A stretch of DNA of 20,772 bases from an uncultured Micrococcales bacterium (GTDB lineage: Bacteria > Actinomycetota > Actinomycetes > Actinomycetales > Microbacteriaceae), in NCBI GenBank assembly GCA_913056225.1, contig CAJXMQ010000011.1:1-20772 (forward strand). The letters are read 5' to 3'. This document shows positions 1 to 7,369 of the stretch, piece by piece. Under the pieces are notes generated by a model, which worked only from the letters and a program-made list of their open reading frames with translations, was not told the DNA's origin and searched no databases. The position numbers and the translations under genes are program-made. How positions within the stretch are numbered: position 1 is the stretch's first letter; each line of letters opens with the position of its first letter.

Positions 1-960
1 GCACGTTTAGTCCCAGAAGCACGGGTTGGTGTTGCCCACGGAAAGCTTGCCGAGGGGCAACTGGAGCAGGTAGTGATTGATTTCTGGGAGGGGAAATTCG
101 ATGTCTTAGTGTCAACCACGATTATTGAAACAGGTATTGATATCCCCAATGCCAACACTTTGATTGTGGATAGAGCTGAGAATTATGGACTGAGCCAACT
201 TCACCAGATTCGCGGACGGGTTGGTCGTTCCCGAGAGCGTGCCTACGCATACTTTTTCTATGACAGCTCCAAGCCTCTAACTGAAACCGCGCATGATCGA
301 TTGGCAACCATTGCCACCAATAACGAATTGGGAAGTGGGTTTCAGGTTGCCATGAAAGACCTTGAAATCAGGGGGGCTGGAAACTTGCTCGGGGGAGAAC
401 AGAGTGGCCACATAGCAGGGGTTGGTTTTGATCTCTATCTGCGCATGATTGGGGAAGCCGTTGATGAATTCAAGGGCAAAAAGATCGAGCCCCCGGCAGA
501 GCTGAACTTGGAAATTCCGGTGAGTGCTCATATCCCAACAAGTTATCTAGATAGCGACCGATTGCGCCTTGAGGCCTACCACAAGCTGAGTGCTGCGGGT
601 GGTTCGGAGTCCAATGCTGAGCAGTTGCAGGCGATCTTGGATGAGCTGGAAGACCGTTATGGAAAGGCTCCGGTGGAGCTAAGAATTCTGATTCAGGTGA
701 CAGAGCTTCGGCAGATTGCCAACCGACTGGGCTTGAAAGACCTGAACATGCTCGGTGACAAAATGAGAATGCAGCCGATCGAGCTCAATGAACAGCAACT
801 GGTCAATCTCAGCCATGATTATTCAGGAGTTAGGTATTTGCAGTCATCAAAGATGTTGACTCTGGATAAGCCAGCCTTACCCTCAAGTGATGAGCAAGTG
901 GTTGACTGGGTAAAGAAGTTTTTGGAGGACATGATTGAGCGAACTAGAACAACTGATTGA
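1..960 (+). CDS. mfd: Transcription-repair coupling factor Mfd, C-terminal part (5' end outside window)
   Basis: Mfd is an ATP-driven DNA translocase that removes stalled RNA polymerase and recruits UvrA to the lesion. The reading frame is open from the first base, so only the last 319 residues are present (the family is usually about 1150-1200). What is visible is the end of the second RecA-like motor domain: the motif V segment STTIIETGIDIPNANT, then DRAENYGLSQLHQIRGRVGR with the motif VI arginines, followed by the translocation region (GAGNLLGGEQSGHI). The remainder, including LRLEAYHKLSA and the last roughly 130 residues, fits the C-terminal TRCF (D7) domain that interacts with UvrA-binding D2. 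The stop overlaps the start of mazG by 26 bases, so the two are co-transcribed and probably translationally coupled. Nothing looks broken. Identity is seen directly from motifs and supported by the mfd-mazG-eno order. Confidence 0.95.
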   Translation, partial: ARLVPEARVGVAHGKLAEGQLEQVVIDFWEGKFDVLVSTTIIETGIDIPNANTLIVDRAENYGLSQLHQIRGRVGRSRERAYAYFFYDSSKPLTETAHDRLATIATNNELGSGFQVAMKDLEIRGAGNLLGGEQSGHIAGVGFDLYLRMIGEAVDEFKGKKIEPPAELNLEIPVSAHIPTSYLDSDRLRLEAYHKLSAAGGSESNAEQLQAILDELEDRYGKAPVELRILIQVTELRQIANRLGLKDLNMLGDKMRMQPIELNEQQLVNLSHDYSGVRYLQSSKMLTLDKPALPSSDEQVVDWVKKFLEDMIERTRTTD

Positions 961-1639
961 AACCGCCCATAAGCTCAGAGCCCCCGGTGGCTGCGCTTGG
1001 GATGCGGAGCAGACCCATGAGTCTTTGGTGCAATACCTGCTTGAAGAAACCCATGAACTCATTGAAGCGATTGAGGCTGGTTCCAGAGATGAAGTGCTGG
1101 AGGAGCTTGGGGATGTTTTGTATCAGGTGGTTTTTCATTCAGACCTAGCTTCAACCGGAACATTGGGCGAGCCATTTGATATTGAAGATGTTTCAAAAAA
1201 GATGCGGGAGAAGATGATTTCTCGTCACCCCCATGTTTTTGGTGATGCCGATGAGCAAAGCAAGTATGCGGCGAATACCGGTGATGAGGTGATGCAGAAC
1301 TGGGATGAGCATAAAAAGCGTGAAAAACCAGAGCGCCAGAGCATTCTGGATGGTGTCCCGCAGTCAATGCCGGCCTTAGCCCTGGCCAATAAAGTAATGG
1401 CAAAGGCTGAAAAGGCAGGCATCTTGGAAAAAGCTGAATCTCCTGCAATACCGATGGAGACAGAGGATGACCTGGGAAAGATGCTATTGGCCGTTGTAAG
1501 TTCTGCGAGAACTGCTGGTTTGGATCCCGAAAGGGCACTCCGCGAAGCAACTCGAGAGTTGCAGGTGGAGATAAGGCAGGCTGAAATTGATGAGGGTCTA
1601 GATGCAGGAATTGTCGGCAAGGTTAGCGATGATGAGTAA
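935..1639 (+). CDS. mazG: Nucleoside triphosphate pyrophosphohydrolase MazG
   Basis: MazG hydrolyses (d)NTPs to NMP and pyrophosphate, clearing non-canonical or excess nucleotides. The TTG start at 935 is chosen because GGAGG (924-928) lies 6 nt upstream and the N-terminus MSELEQLIETAHKLRAPGGC is family-typical; the start lies inside the 3' end of mfd. The first MazG domain is intact: EETHELIEAIE (residues 37-47) and EELGD (56-60) give the EExxE...ExxD metal-binding set. The second, C-terminal MazG repeat is recognisable (PALALANKVMAKAEKAGI, then LLAVVSSARTAGLDPERALREATREL), but its EELGD equivalent reads EDDLGKM, with Lys where the second metal-binding Asp should be. It is 234 residues, a little shorter than the 263 of E. 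coli. It lies in a mfd-mazG-hisS run. Confidence 0.92.
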   Translation: MSELEQLIETAHKLRAPGGCAWDAEQTHESLVQYLLEETHELIEAIEAGSRDEVLEELGDVLYQVVFHSDLASTGTLGEPFDIEDVSKKMREKMISRHPHVFGDADEQSKYAANTGDEVMQNWDEHKKREKPERQSILDGVPQSMPALALANKVMAKAEKAGILEKAESPAIPMETEDDLGKMLLAVVSSARTAGLDPERALREATRELQVEIRQAEIDEGLDAGIVGKVSDDE

Positions 1640-1662
1640 CTCAGTTATGGGAAACTAACTAA

Positions 1663-2835
1663 ATGGCCAAGCAAATCTCCTCTCCCCGCGGCATGCGGGA
1701 TTTCCTGCCGGTCGAAAAAACCCGCAGAGATCACTACCTGGCACTCATACTGGGTGTCTATAAAAGCCGTGGTTTTCAATCAATTGAGACTCCCGCCATG
1801 GAAAATATCGACAGATTGCTATCGGGTCAGGGTGGGGATAATGAAAAGCTCGCCTTTCAGGTTTTAAAGCGTGGTGAAGAGCTTGAAAAAGCCACTCAAG
1901 ATGGCTCACAACTTGCAGATCTTGGTCTTCGTTATGACCTAACGGTTCCACTAACAAGGTTTTATGCAACCAATCACGCTGAATTGCCCAAAGTTTTCAA
2001 AGCCATTCAAACTGGACCTGTTTGGCGTGCGGAAAGACCACAAAAGGGTCGCTATCGCCAGTTCAACCAGTGCGACATCGACATCATTGGCGATGATTCA
2101 ACAGATGCCGAATTAGAACTTTTGAGCGCTTCACTGCAAGCGTTAGAAAGCATTGGTCTGCAGGGTGCGATTATCCGCATCAACCACCGTGGCTATCTCA
2201 CCAGAGAGATGCAGAGGCTTGGGGTTGAAGATGTTCCCGGGGTTTTGATAACGGTTGACAAATTAGACAAAATTGAAATCACTGGGGTGGTTGCAGAGCT
2301 CTCAGAAAGATACGACGAGGGTTTAGCTGAGCGAGTCGGACAGTGGCTTGAGCAAGAGGCGGAGGTTCCCGAGGAACTTGCCACCATTATGAAATCAATT
2401 GATAGCTCAAAACTCAGATTTGATAAGACCCTGGTCCGCGGCATGGGTTATTACACCGGTGCGGTTTTTGAAATAGAACACCCTGACAGTGGGCAATCAA
2501 TCGGTGGCGGTGGTCGCTACGACGGAATGGTCGGCAAGTGGTTGGGTAGCGATGTCTCTGCAGTTGGAATTTCTCTTGGTTTTGAACGGGTCATGGACTT
2601 GGTTGATCAAAGCCCAAGTGAAAACCAATCACTAGTGATTGTTTATGAGCAGATTGAAAATGCACTCACTGTTCAAAAGCAAGCAATAGATCAAGGTTTT
2701 GAATGCCGTTTGGAGAAAAAGACCAAAAACCTAAAAGCGCTGCTGGAATCAATGAGCAAGCAGGGTTTTGGCCAGTTTGCAATCCTTCAAGATCAGCAAA
2801 CACTCTCTGAATTGGAAATCAAGGGCTTGAATTAG
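1663..2835 (+). CDS. hisS: Histidyl-tRNA synthetase
   Basis: Class II aminoacyl-tRNA synthetase that charges tRNA-His in the cytoplasm. Motif 1 lies near the N-terminus after SPRGMRDFLP. Motif 2 is GPVWRAERPQKGRYRQFNQC, and the histidine-specific block is LVRGMGYYTGAVFEIE. Motif 3 is in GGGGRYDGMVG ... AVGISLGFERV. These catalytic blocks separate it from the paralogue HisZ. The 390-residue protein is short: after motif 3 only about 70 residues remain for the anticodon-binding domain, which ends at ELEIKGLN, where many HisRS run on for about 20-30 more. The RPQKGRYRQF style of motif 2 resembles HisRS that I recall from Microbacteriaceae. The ATG is 23 nt after mazG, with only a weak ribosome binding site (ATGGGA about 10 nt upstream), so coupling to mazG is plausible. 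No other start fits the N-terminal motif. Confidence 0.93.
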   Translation: MAKQISSPRGMRDFLPVEKTRRDHYLALILGVYKSRGFQSIETPAMENIDRLLSGQGGDNEKLAFQVLKRGEELEKATQDGSQLADLGLRYDLTVPLTRFYATNHAELPKVFKAIQTGPVWRAERPQKGRYRQFNQCDIDIIGDDSTDAELELLSASLQALESIGLQGAIIRINHRGYLTREMQRLGVEDVPGVLITVDKLDKIEITGVVAELSERYDEGLAERVGQWLEQEAEVPEELATIMKSIDSSKLRFDKTLVRGMGYYTGAVFEIEHPDSGQSIGGGGRYDGMVGKWLGSDVSAVGISLGFERVMDLVDQSPSENQSLVIVYEQIENALTVQKQAIDQGFECRLEKKTKNLKALLESMSKQGFGQFAILQDQQTLSELEIKGLN

Positions 2836-2897
2836 ACCCTGCTAAGCTTTCAATCGCTATGTAACCCCACATTCTTTCCCCCACTAGGAGATTAGTT

Positions 2898-4166
2898 TTG
2901 TCCCTGATTGAAGCCATCGGCGCTAGAGAAATATTAGACAGCAGAGGAAACCCAACCATCGAGGTTGAGATTGCCTTGGATGACCAGAGCTATGGAACCG
3001 CAGCGGTTCCCTCAGGAGCTAGCACCGGTGCATTTGAAGCACACGAATCACGTGATGGCGGAGATCGCTACATGGGTAAGGGTGTCACCAAGGCTGTAGA
3101 GGCTGTTGAGGAGCTAGACGAGAGACTGCTCGATTTCGATGCTGTTGACCAAAGACTGGTTGATGCGGCAATGATTGAAATTGACGGAACCGAGAACAAA
3201 TCAAGACTGGGCGCTAACGCCATTCTGGGTGTTTCGCTGGCATGTGCGAGGGCTGCAGCCGATAGCTGTGATCTGCCACTCTATAAATACCTGGGTGGAC
3301 CCAATGCTCATGTGTTGCCAGTTCCACTAATGAACATCATCAATGGTGGCGCACACGCAGACACCGGTGTTGACATTCAGGAATTCATGATTGCTCCTGT
3401 CGGTGCTGAATCATTCCGCCACGCATTGCAGATGGGTGCTGAGGTTTATCACAACTTGAAAAAGCTTCTAAACGAGAAGGGTTTGTCAACGGGCCTTGGC
3501 GATGAGGGTGGCTTCGCCCCGGAGCTTGAGAACAACCGAGCAGCTCTTGACATTATTTTGGAAGCAATCAAGAAAGCTGGATATAAGCCAGGTGAGGACA
3601 TCGCTCTGGCTCTGGATGTTGCCTCAAGTGAGTTTTACGAAAACGGCAAATACAACTTTGAAGGATCTCAGAGATCAGCTGCCGACATGACCAGCTACTA
3701 CGCAGAACTAGCCAAAGACTACCCATTGGTGTCGATTGAAGACGCACTGGATGAAGAAGACTGGGAGGGCTGGACCGCCCTTACCGCCGAGCTGGGCTCA
3801 AAGATTCAGCTGGTCGGTGATGATTTGTATGTAACCAACCCGAAGCGATTGCAAAAGGGAATCGACACCGGAGCTGGAAACAGCATCTTGGTGAAGGTGA
3901 ATCAGATCGGAACTCTAACTGAGACATTGGATGCGGTTGAGCTTGCTCACAAAAATGGCATGACTTCCATCATTTCCCACCGAAGTGGTGAGACCGAGGA
4001 CACCTTCATCGCTGACTTGGCAGTTGCAACCAACTCAGGTCAGATCAAAACCGGTGCTCCCGCCAGGAGTGAGCGCGTTGCGAAATACAACCGCTTGTTG
4101 CGCATCGAGGAAGAGTTGGCGGATGCCGCAGTTTATGCAGGACACTCTGCATTTCGCCTCGGCTAG
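2898..4166 (+). CDS. eno: Enolase
   Basis: Converts 2-phosphoglycerate to phosphoenolpyruvate in glycolysis and gluconeogenesis. The protein has 422 residues, close to the usual 425-430. All catalytic residues are present: E162 (DIQEF), E203 (GDEGGFAPEL), metal ligands D240 (ALDVASSEFY), E281 (SIEDAL) and D308 (LVGDDL), catalytic K333 (LVKVNQIGT), the HRSGE block at 361-365, and K384. The TTG start at 2898 has AGGAGA at 2886-2891, 6 nt upstream. It follows hisS after 62 bp without a clear terminator, and precedes the divIC/ftsB gene, which is the standard actinobacterial neighbourhood. Confidence 0.98.
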   Translation: MSLIEAIGAREILDSRGNPTIEVEIALDDQSYGTAAVPSGASTGAFEAHESRDGGDRYMGKGVTKAVEAVEELDERLLDFDAVDQRLVDAAMIEIDGTENKSRLGANAILGVSLACARAAADSCDLPLYKYLGGPNAHVLPVPLMNIINGGAHADTGVDIQEFMIAPVGAESFRHALQMGAEVYHNLKKLLNEKGLSTGLGDEGGFAPELENNRAALDIILEAIKKAGYKPGEDIALALDVASSEFYENGKYNFEGSQRSAADMTSYYAELAKDYPLVSIEDALDEEDWEGWTALTAELGSKIQLVGDDLYVTNPKRLQKGIDTGAGNSILVKVNQIGTLTETLDAVELAHKNGMTSIISHRSGETEDTFIADLAVATNSGQIKTGAPARSERVAKYNRLLRIEEELADAAVYAGHSAFRLG

Positions 4167-4209
4167 TCAAAACAACTAATCACCATCAGAGTTTTAGGAT
4201 TTAGCCATA

Positions 4210-4725
4210 ATGGCCGATCAAAAAGTTCCCGTTAGGGTTTCCGAAACCTCCTGGTGGTTTCAAAACCTGCACGTCAGTGGTTCGATCGCACTGTTTTTGG
4301 TTGTGCTGACCCTGGGACTTGTCTCGCTTGCTCCTGATATTCAACTTCTGTTGCGACAACAGGCTGAAATTGCCGAGGTGGAGCAATCAATTCAAGATTC
4401 GGAACAGGCGTTGGCTGATATGCAGGATGAGCGAGACCGCTGGCAGGATGCCTCCTATATCCGCTCTCAGGCGAGAGAGCGTCTCTATTATGTTTTGCCC
4501 GGTGAGGTTAGCTATCTAGTGATGAGCAGTGAGGGGATTGATTTTGATTCAGTCTCTGGAACAGTTGGTCAAATTCTTGCCGACCAGCGAGACAGCGACG
4601 TGATTAGTCAGGGAGTTATTGCAGCTGAAAAAGACTGGGTTCAAAGCTCACTGGAATCAATTCTTCGATCAGCACTGGATGTTCCTGAAGAGGAAAACAA
4701 TTTAGGGCTTAGGGAGATCGAGTGA
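4210..4725 (+). CDS. ftsB: Septum formation initiator family protein (FtsB/DivIC-like)
   Basis: Bitopic membrane protein of the divisome, expected to form a complex with FtsL and FtsQ at the septum. It has a short cytoplasmic N-terminus, one transmembrane segment at about residues 24-41, and a probable coiled coil from about 46 to 78. The family signature follows: DASYIRSQARERLYYVLPGE (80-99). A further 70-residue extracytoplasmic tail is acidic and less conserved, which is common in actinobacteria and makes the protein longer (171) than E. coli FtsB (103). It sits 43 bp after eno, as expected. TAGGAT at 4195-4200, 9 nt before the ATG, could be either a -10 element or, through its AGGA, a weak ribosome binding site. 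FtsB and DivIC are orthologous names; I cannot separate them by sequence alone. Confidence 0.88.
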   Translation: MADQKVPVRVSETSWWFQNLHVSGSIALFLVVLTLGLVSLAPDIQLLLRQQAEIAEVEQSIQDSEQALADMQDERDRWQDASYIRSQARERLYYVLPGEVSYLVMSSEGIDFDSVSGTVGQILADQRDSDVISQGVIAAEKDWVQSSLESILRSALDVPEEENNLGLREIE

Positions 4726-5225
4726 TTTCAGAAATTGATTTGGCGATAGTTTCTGAACAACTTGGCAGACCGGCAAGATCAATGTTGGAAGTTAGTGCCA
4801 GATGCGCCTGCGGCAACCCTGTTGTTGTGAAGACCAAGCCTCGGCTTGAAGACGGAACCCCATTTCCAACTCTTTATTACCTAACACACCCATTGGCAAC
4901 CGCCAGCATGTCCAGGTTGGAATCAGCTGGATTGATGGCTCAGTGGGGCGAGCAGCTGGAAACAGATGAAGATCTGGCAAGGCAATATCTGGCTGCCCAT
5001 GAGAGCTATTTAGAGCAAAGGGATGAGGTCGAGGTTGTCGATGAAATTGGCAAGATAAGTGCTGGTGGGATGCCCACCAGGGTGAAATGCTTGCACGCAT
5101 TGGCTGCTCATTCATTGGCCGTTGGGCCAGGAATCAACCCAATTGGGGACTGGGCAGTAGAAAACTCAGAGTGGAAGATTGAAAAATGTCAGTGTGAAAG
5201 GCCAAAAGACTCAGCAATCCGCTAA
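4722..5225 (+). CDS. DUF501 family protein
   Basis: Conserved actinobacterial protein of unknown function, 167 residues, cytoplasmic (no signal peptide or membrane segment seen). Family blocks are clear: SEQLGRPARSMLEVSARCACG (10-31), TKPRLEDGTPFPTLYYLTHP (38-57), SRLESAG (64-70), and GGMPTRVKCLHALAAHSLA followed by GINPIGDWAV. Five cysteines form two CxC pairs (C28/C30 and C156/C158) plus C123, and H125 and H130 are nearby. The GTG start overlaps the stop of the upstream divIC/ftsB gene by 4 nt (GTGA), so translation is coupled. In other actinobacteria an exopolyphosphatase gene usually comes next; here it is a respiratory dehydrogenase instead. Confidence 0.9.
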   Translation: MISEIDLAIVSEQLGRPARSMLEVSARCACGNPVVVKTKPRLEDGTPFPTLYYLTHPLATASMSRLESAGLMAQWGEQLETDEDLARQYLAAHESYLEQRDEVEVVDEIGKISAGGMPTRVKCLHALAAHSLAVGPGINPIGDWAVENSEWKIEKCQCERPKDSAIR

Positions 5226-5227
5226 TC

Positions 5228-5253
5228 TAGACCCTTGTGGCCAACGAGGTCTG
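5228..5253 (+). other. Imperfect hairpin between DUF501 gene and ndh
   Basis: AGACC (5229-5233) can pair with GGTCT (5248-5252), and inside it TTG pairs with CAA around a TGGC loop, with an asymmetric internal loop. No U-run follows. It could be a weak terminator of the eno operon or a leader structure of ndh. TAATCT at 5222-5227, overlapping the DUF501 stop, could be a -10 element for ndh. Both readings are weak. Confidence 0.25.
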
Positions 5254-5287
5254 CCTGAGATGATGACCATCCAAACGAAATGAACTA

Positions 5288-6640
5288 ATGGCTGATAAAG
5301 AACTTGAAAACAAAAAACCACGCATCTTGATCATTGGTGGGGGCTATGCGGGCTTCTACGCGGCAAAGTGGCTGGAGAAGATGCTTCGCAAAAATGAAGC
5401 TGAAGTGACAATGGTTGATCCATTGCCTTACATGACGTACCAGCCATTTCTGCCTGAGGTCGCAGCTGGCTCAATCGAACCACGCCACACAGTTGTCTCT
5501 CACCGCCGTCACCTGAGCAGAACAAAGTTGATAACCGGCAAAGTTTCAAAAATTAGTCACAAAACCAAAACTGCAACCGTGGTCGCAGATGGCGGTAAGC
5601 CGTTCAATGTTGAATATGACCACGTTGTTGTAACTGCTGGAGCCATCTCCAGAACCTTCCCTATCCCCGGCGTTGCATCAGTAGCCATTGGAATGAAAAA
5701 CGTTGAAGAGGCAGTGGAAGTTAGAAACAGAATGCTGGCTAATTTTGATCGCGCTGCAGCATTGCCAGCTGGACCGCAACGTGACCGCCTATTGAGTTTT
5801 GCGGTTATTGGTGGTGGCTTTGCAGGAATTGAAACTGTTGCAGAGCTTCGCTCAATGGCAACCTATCTGCTTCGCTACTATCCCGAGATCGCATTTGAAG
5901 ACATTCAGTTCCACTTGGTTGAGGCCATGGGTCGAGTGATGCCTGAGGTCAGTGAAAAGCGAGCTGAATGGGTTGTTAATTGGATGCGCAAATCTGGCAT
6001 TGAAGTTCACCTAAACACTCAGCTACTGAGTTGTGAAAAAGGCCTGGTAAAGCTCTCCAGCGAACTTGAATTTGAAAGCGATGTAGTTATCTGGACTGCT
6101 GGCGTGGCCGCCTCTCCAGTTGCCAAGTTCAGTGATTTGCCAGCGGATGAGCGTGGACGAATCATTGCTGATGCAACCCTCCGGGTTACCGATGAAGAGG
6201 GCAGTGTTTATGAAGGTGCATGGACCGCGGGAGATGTCTCCAGAGTCCCAGACCTAAGCGGCGGAGGAGTTGGTGGCTACTGTGTTCCCAACGCTCAGCA
6301 CGCTGTCAGACAGGGTAAGAAGGTTGCCAAGAACCTAACCGCAGTCGTTAGAGGCGATGGACCCAATGAATACAAATGGGCAACCTTAGGCGCAGTTGCT
6401 GGTTTGGGCATCGGTCAGGGAGTGTTGCAGGTTGGTCGTTTCTCAATGGCTGGGCCATTGGCGTGGCTGGCTCACCGCGGTTATCACGGTTTGGCAATGC
6501 CAATGCTGGAGCGCAAGGTCAGAGTTATTGCTGGCTGGGTTTGGAACCTTCTATTACGCAGGGATGTAGTATCTCTGGAAGCAGTCAGACAACCGCGCGA
6601 GTTCTTCGCCTCCAACGCAGCAAAGCCGGGGCGAAAGTAA
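5288..6640 (+). CDS. ndh: Type II NADH:quinone oxidoreductase
   Basis: Non-proton-pumping, FAD-containing membrane-associated NADH dehydrogenase that feeds electrons to the quinone pool. Two Rossmann folds are visible: FAD-binding ILIIGGGYAGFYAAK (residues 13-27) and NAD-binding FAVIGGGFAGIET (171-183). A second FAD contact, WTAGDVSRV, is at 312-320, and AQHAVRQGK (336-344) matches the quinone-site region. The C-terminus holds hydrophobic and amphipathic helices (WATLGAVAGLGIGQGVLQVG, then VIAGWVWNLLLRRD) that anchor the protein at the membrane. At 450 residues it is normal length. The ATG at 5288 has no good Shine-Dalgarno; the start is chosen because MADKELENKKPRILIIGGG places the FAD motif correctly. 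A tRNA gene begins only 6 nt after the stop. Confidence 0.93.
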   Translation: MADKELENKKPRILIIGGGYAGFYAAKWLEKMLRKNEAEVTMVDPLPYMTYQPFLPEVAAGSIEPRHTVVSHRRHLSRTKLITGKVSKISHKTKTATVVADGGKPFNVEYDHVVVTAGAISRTFPIPGVASVAIGMKNVEEAVEVRNRMLANFDRAAALPAGPQRDRLLSFAVIGGGFAGIETVAELRSMATYLLRYYPEIAFEDIQFHLVEAMGRVMPEVSEKRAEWVVNWMRKSGIEVHLNTQLLSCEKGLVKLSSELEFESDVVIWTAGVAASPVAKFSDLPADERGRIIADATLRVTDEEGSVYEGAWTAGDVSRVPDLSGGGVGGYCVPNAQHAVRQGKKVAKNLTAVVRGDGPNEYKWATLGAVAGLGIGQGVLQVGRFSMAGPLAWLAHRGYHGLAMPMLERKVRVIAGWVWNLLLRRDVVSLEAVRQPREFFASNAAKPGRK

Positions 6641-6646
6641 CAAAGC

Positions 6647-6719
6647 GCCCCCGTAGCCCAATGGCAGAGGCAGGCGACTTAAAATCGCTCCAGTGTGGGT
6701 TCGAGTCCCACCGGGGGCA
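6647..6719 (+). tRNA. tRNA with anticodon UAA (tRNA-Leu by anticodon), short variable arm
   Basis: A complete 73-nt cloverleaf can be drawn. Acceptor GCCCCCG (6647-6653) pairs fully with CGGGGGC (6712-6718), with discriminator A6719 and no encoded CCA. The D arm is GCCC/AGGC. The anticodon stem GGCGA (6673-6677) pairs with TCGCT (6685-6689) around loop CTTAAAA, so the anticodon is TAA at 6680-6682. The T arm is GTGGG/CCCAC with loop TTCGAGT (6700-6706). The variable region is only CCAGT (6690-6694), five nt, which is class I architecture. Bacterial tRNA-Leu normally has a long class II arm, so the isotype by body shape and by anticodon disagree. It starts 6 nt after ndh, so it may be co-transcribed and processed. 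No separate promoter was recognised. Confidence 0.9.
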
Positions 6720-6752
6720 CTCTTACAGTTTGCTGAACTATCCACTGCTAGG

Positions 6753-6778
6753 CCCCTCGATTCAGTAGCATTGAGGGG
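6753..6778 (+). other. 9-bp hairpin in the lemA leader
   Basis: CCCCTCGAT (6753-6761) pairs over its whole length with ATTGAGGGG (6770-6778), one G-U pair included, around an 8-nt loop TCAGTAGC. It lies between the tRNA and the lemA ribosome binding site (AGGAG, 6783-6787). There is no U-run, so it may end the tRNA transcript inefficiently, define its 3' trailer, or act in the lemA 5' leader. Confidence 0.55.
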
Positions 6779-6791
6779 AACTAGGAGAGTC

Positions 6792-7361
6792 ATGGAATTT
6801 CTACCACTGATATTGATCGGTGTTGTCGCTGTATTGGTGATTTATTCAATCGTCACCTACAACGCACTGGTAACGCTCAGAACACGCGTTGATGAGGCCT
6901 GGAGTGATATCACGGTGCAGCTGAAGCGCCGAGCTGATTTGATTCCAAACCTGATTGAAACCGTGAAGGGTTACGCCGCACACGAAAAAGAAGTTTTTGA
7001 AAACGTTACTCAGGCCAGAGCTGCCACCGTTAGCCCACAAGCGTTAGAGCACCCGGCTCAAGCTGGTCAGGCAGAAGGTGAGTTGCAGGGAGCGCTAAAG
7101 AGCCTGTTTGCTGTTAGTGAGGCCTATCCACAGCTGGTTGCCAATCAAAACTTTCTGGAATTGCAAAAAGAGCTCACCGACACAGAGAACAAGATCATGG
7201 CATCCAGAAGGTTTTATAACGGTGGAGTGAGTGAATACAACATTCGCATCCAGCAATTCCCGAGCAATCTGATTGCATCCTCATTCAAGTTTGATGATCG
7301 CGAGTTTTTTGAAGTTGAGGATCCAGGAGCAATCCAGGAGCCCCCAACTATCAAGTTCTAG
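6792..7361 (+). CDS. lemA: LemA family protein
   Basis: LemA proteins are membrane-anchored helical proteins of uncertain biochemical role, often encoded next to HtpX or TPM-domain genes. The ATG at 6792 is chosen because AGGAG (6783-6787) lies just upstream and the protein then begins with its transmembrane segment (residues about 3-22, N-terminus outside expected). A start further upstream would translate the tRNA T arm and is rejected. The family block TRVDEAWSDITVQLKRRADL followed by IPNLIETVKGYAAHEKE spans residues 31-67, and RFYNGGVSEYNIRIQQFPSN lies near the end. It has 189 residues, normal length. The stop is 8 nt from htpX, forming a lemA-htpX pair, and the htpX ribosome binding site (AGGAT) overlaps the lemA stop. 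Confidence 0.93.
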   Translation: MEFLPLILIGVVAVLVIYSIVTYNALVTLRTRVDEAWSDITVQLKRRADLIPNLIETVKGYAAHEKEVFENVTQARAATVSPQALEHPAQAGQAEGELQGALKSLFAVSEAYPQLVANQNFLELQKELTDTENKIMASRRFYNGGVSEYNIRIQQFPSNLIASSFKFDDREFFEVEDPGAIQEPPTIKF

Positions 7362-7369
7362 GATTTTTT

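Noticed and set aside
1059..1550. 163-residue minus-strand frame inside mazG
   Set aside because: Antisense shadow of mazG with Pro/His-rich unnatural composition.
6376..6768. 130-residue open frame over the ndh end and tRNA
   Set aside because: It is an alternative frame of the conserved C-terminus of ndh and crosses the tRNA; no family resemblance.
6693..6791. Upstream extension of the lemA reading frame through the tRNA T arm
   Set aside because: The extension (MWVRVPPGA...) is the usual false translation of a tRNA 3' half. The ATG at 6792 has a Shine-Dalgarno and begins at the transmembrane segment.
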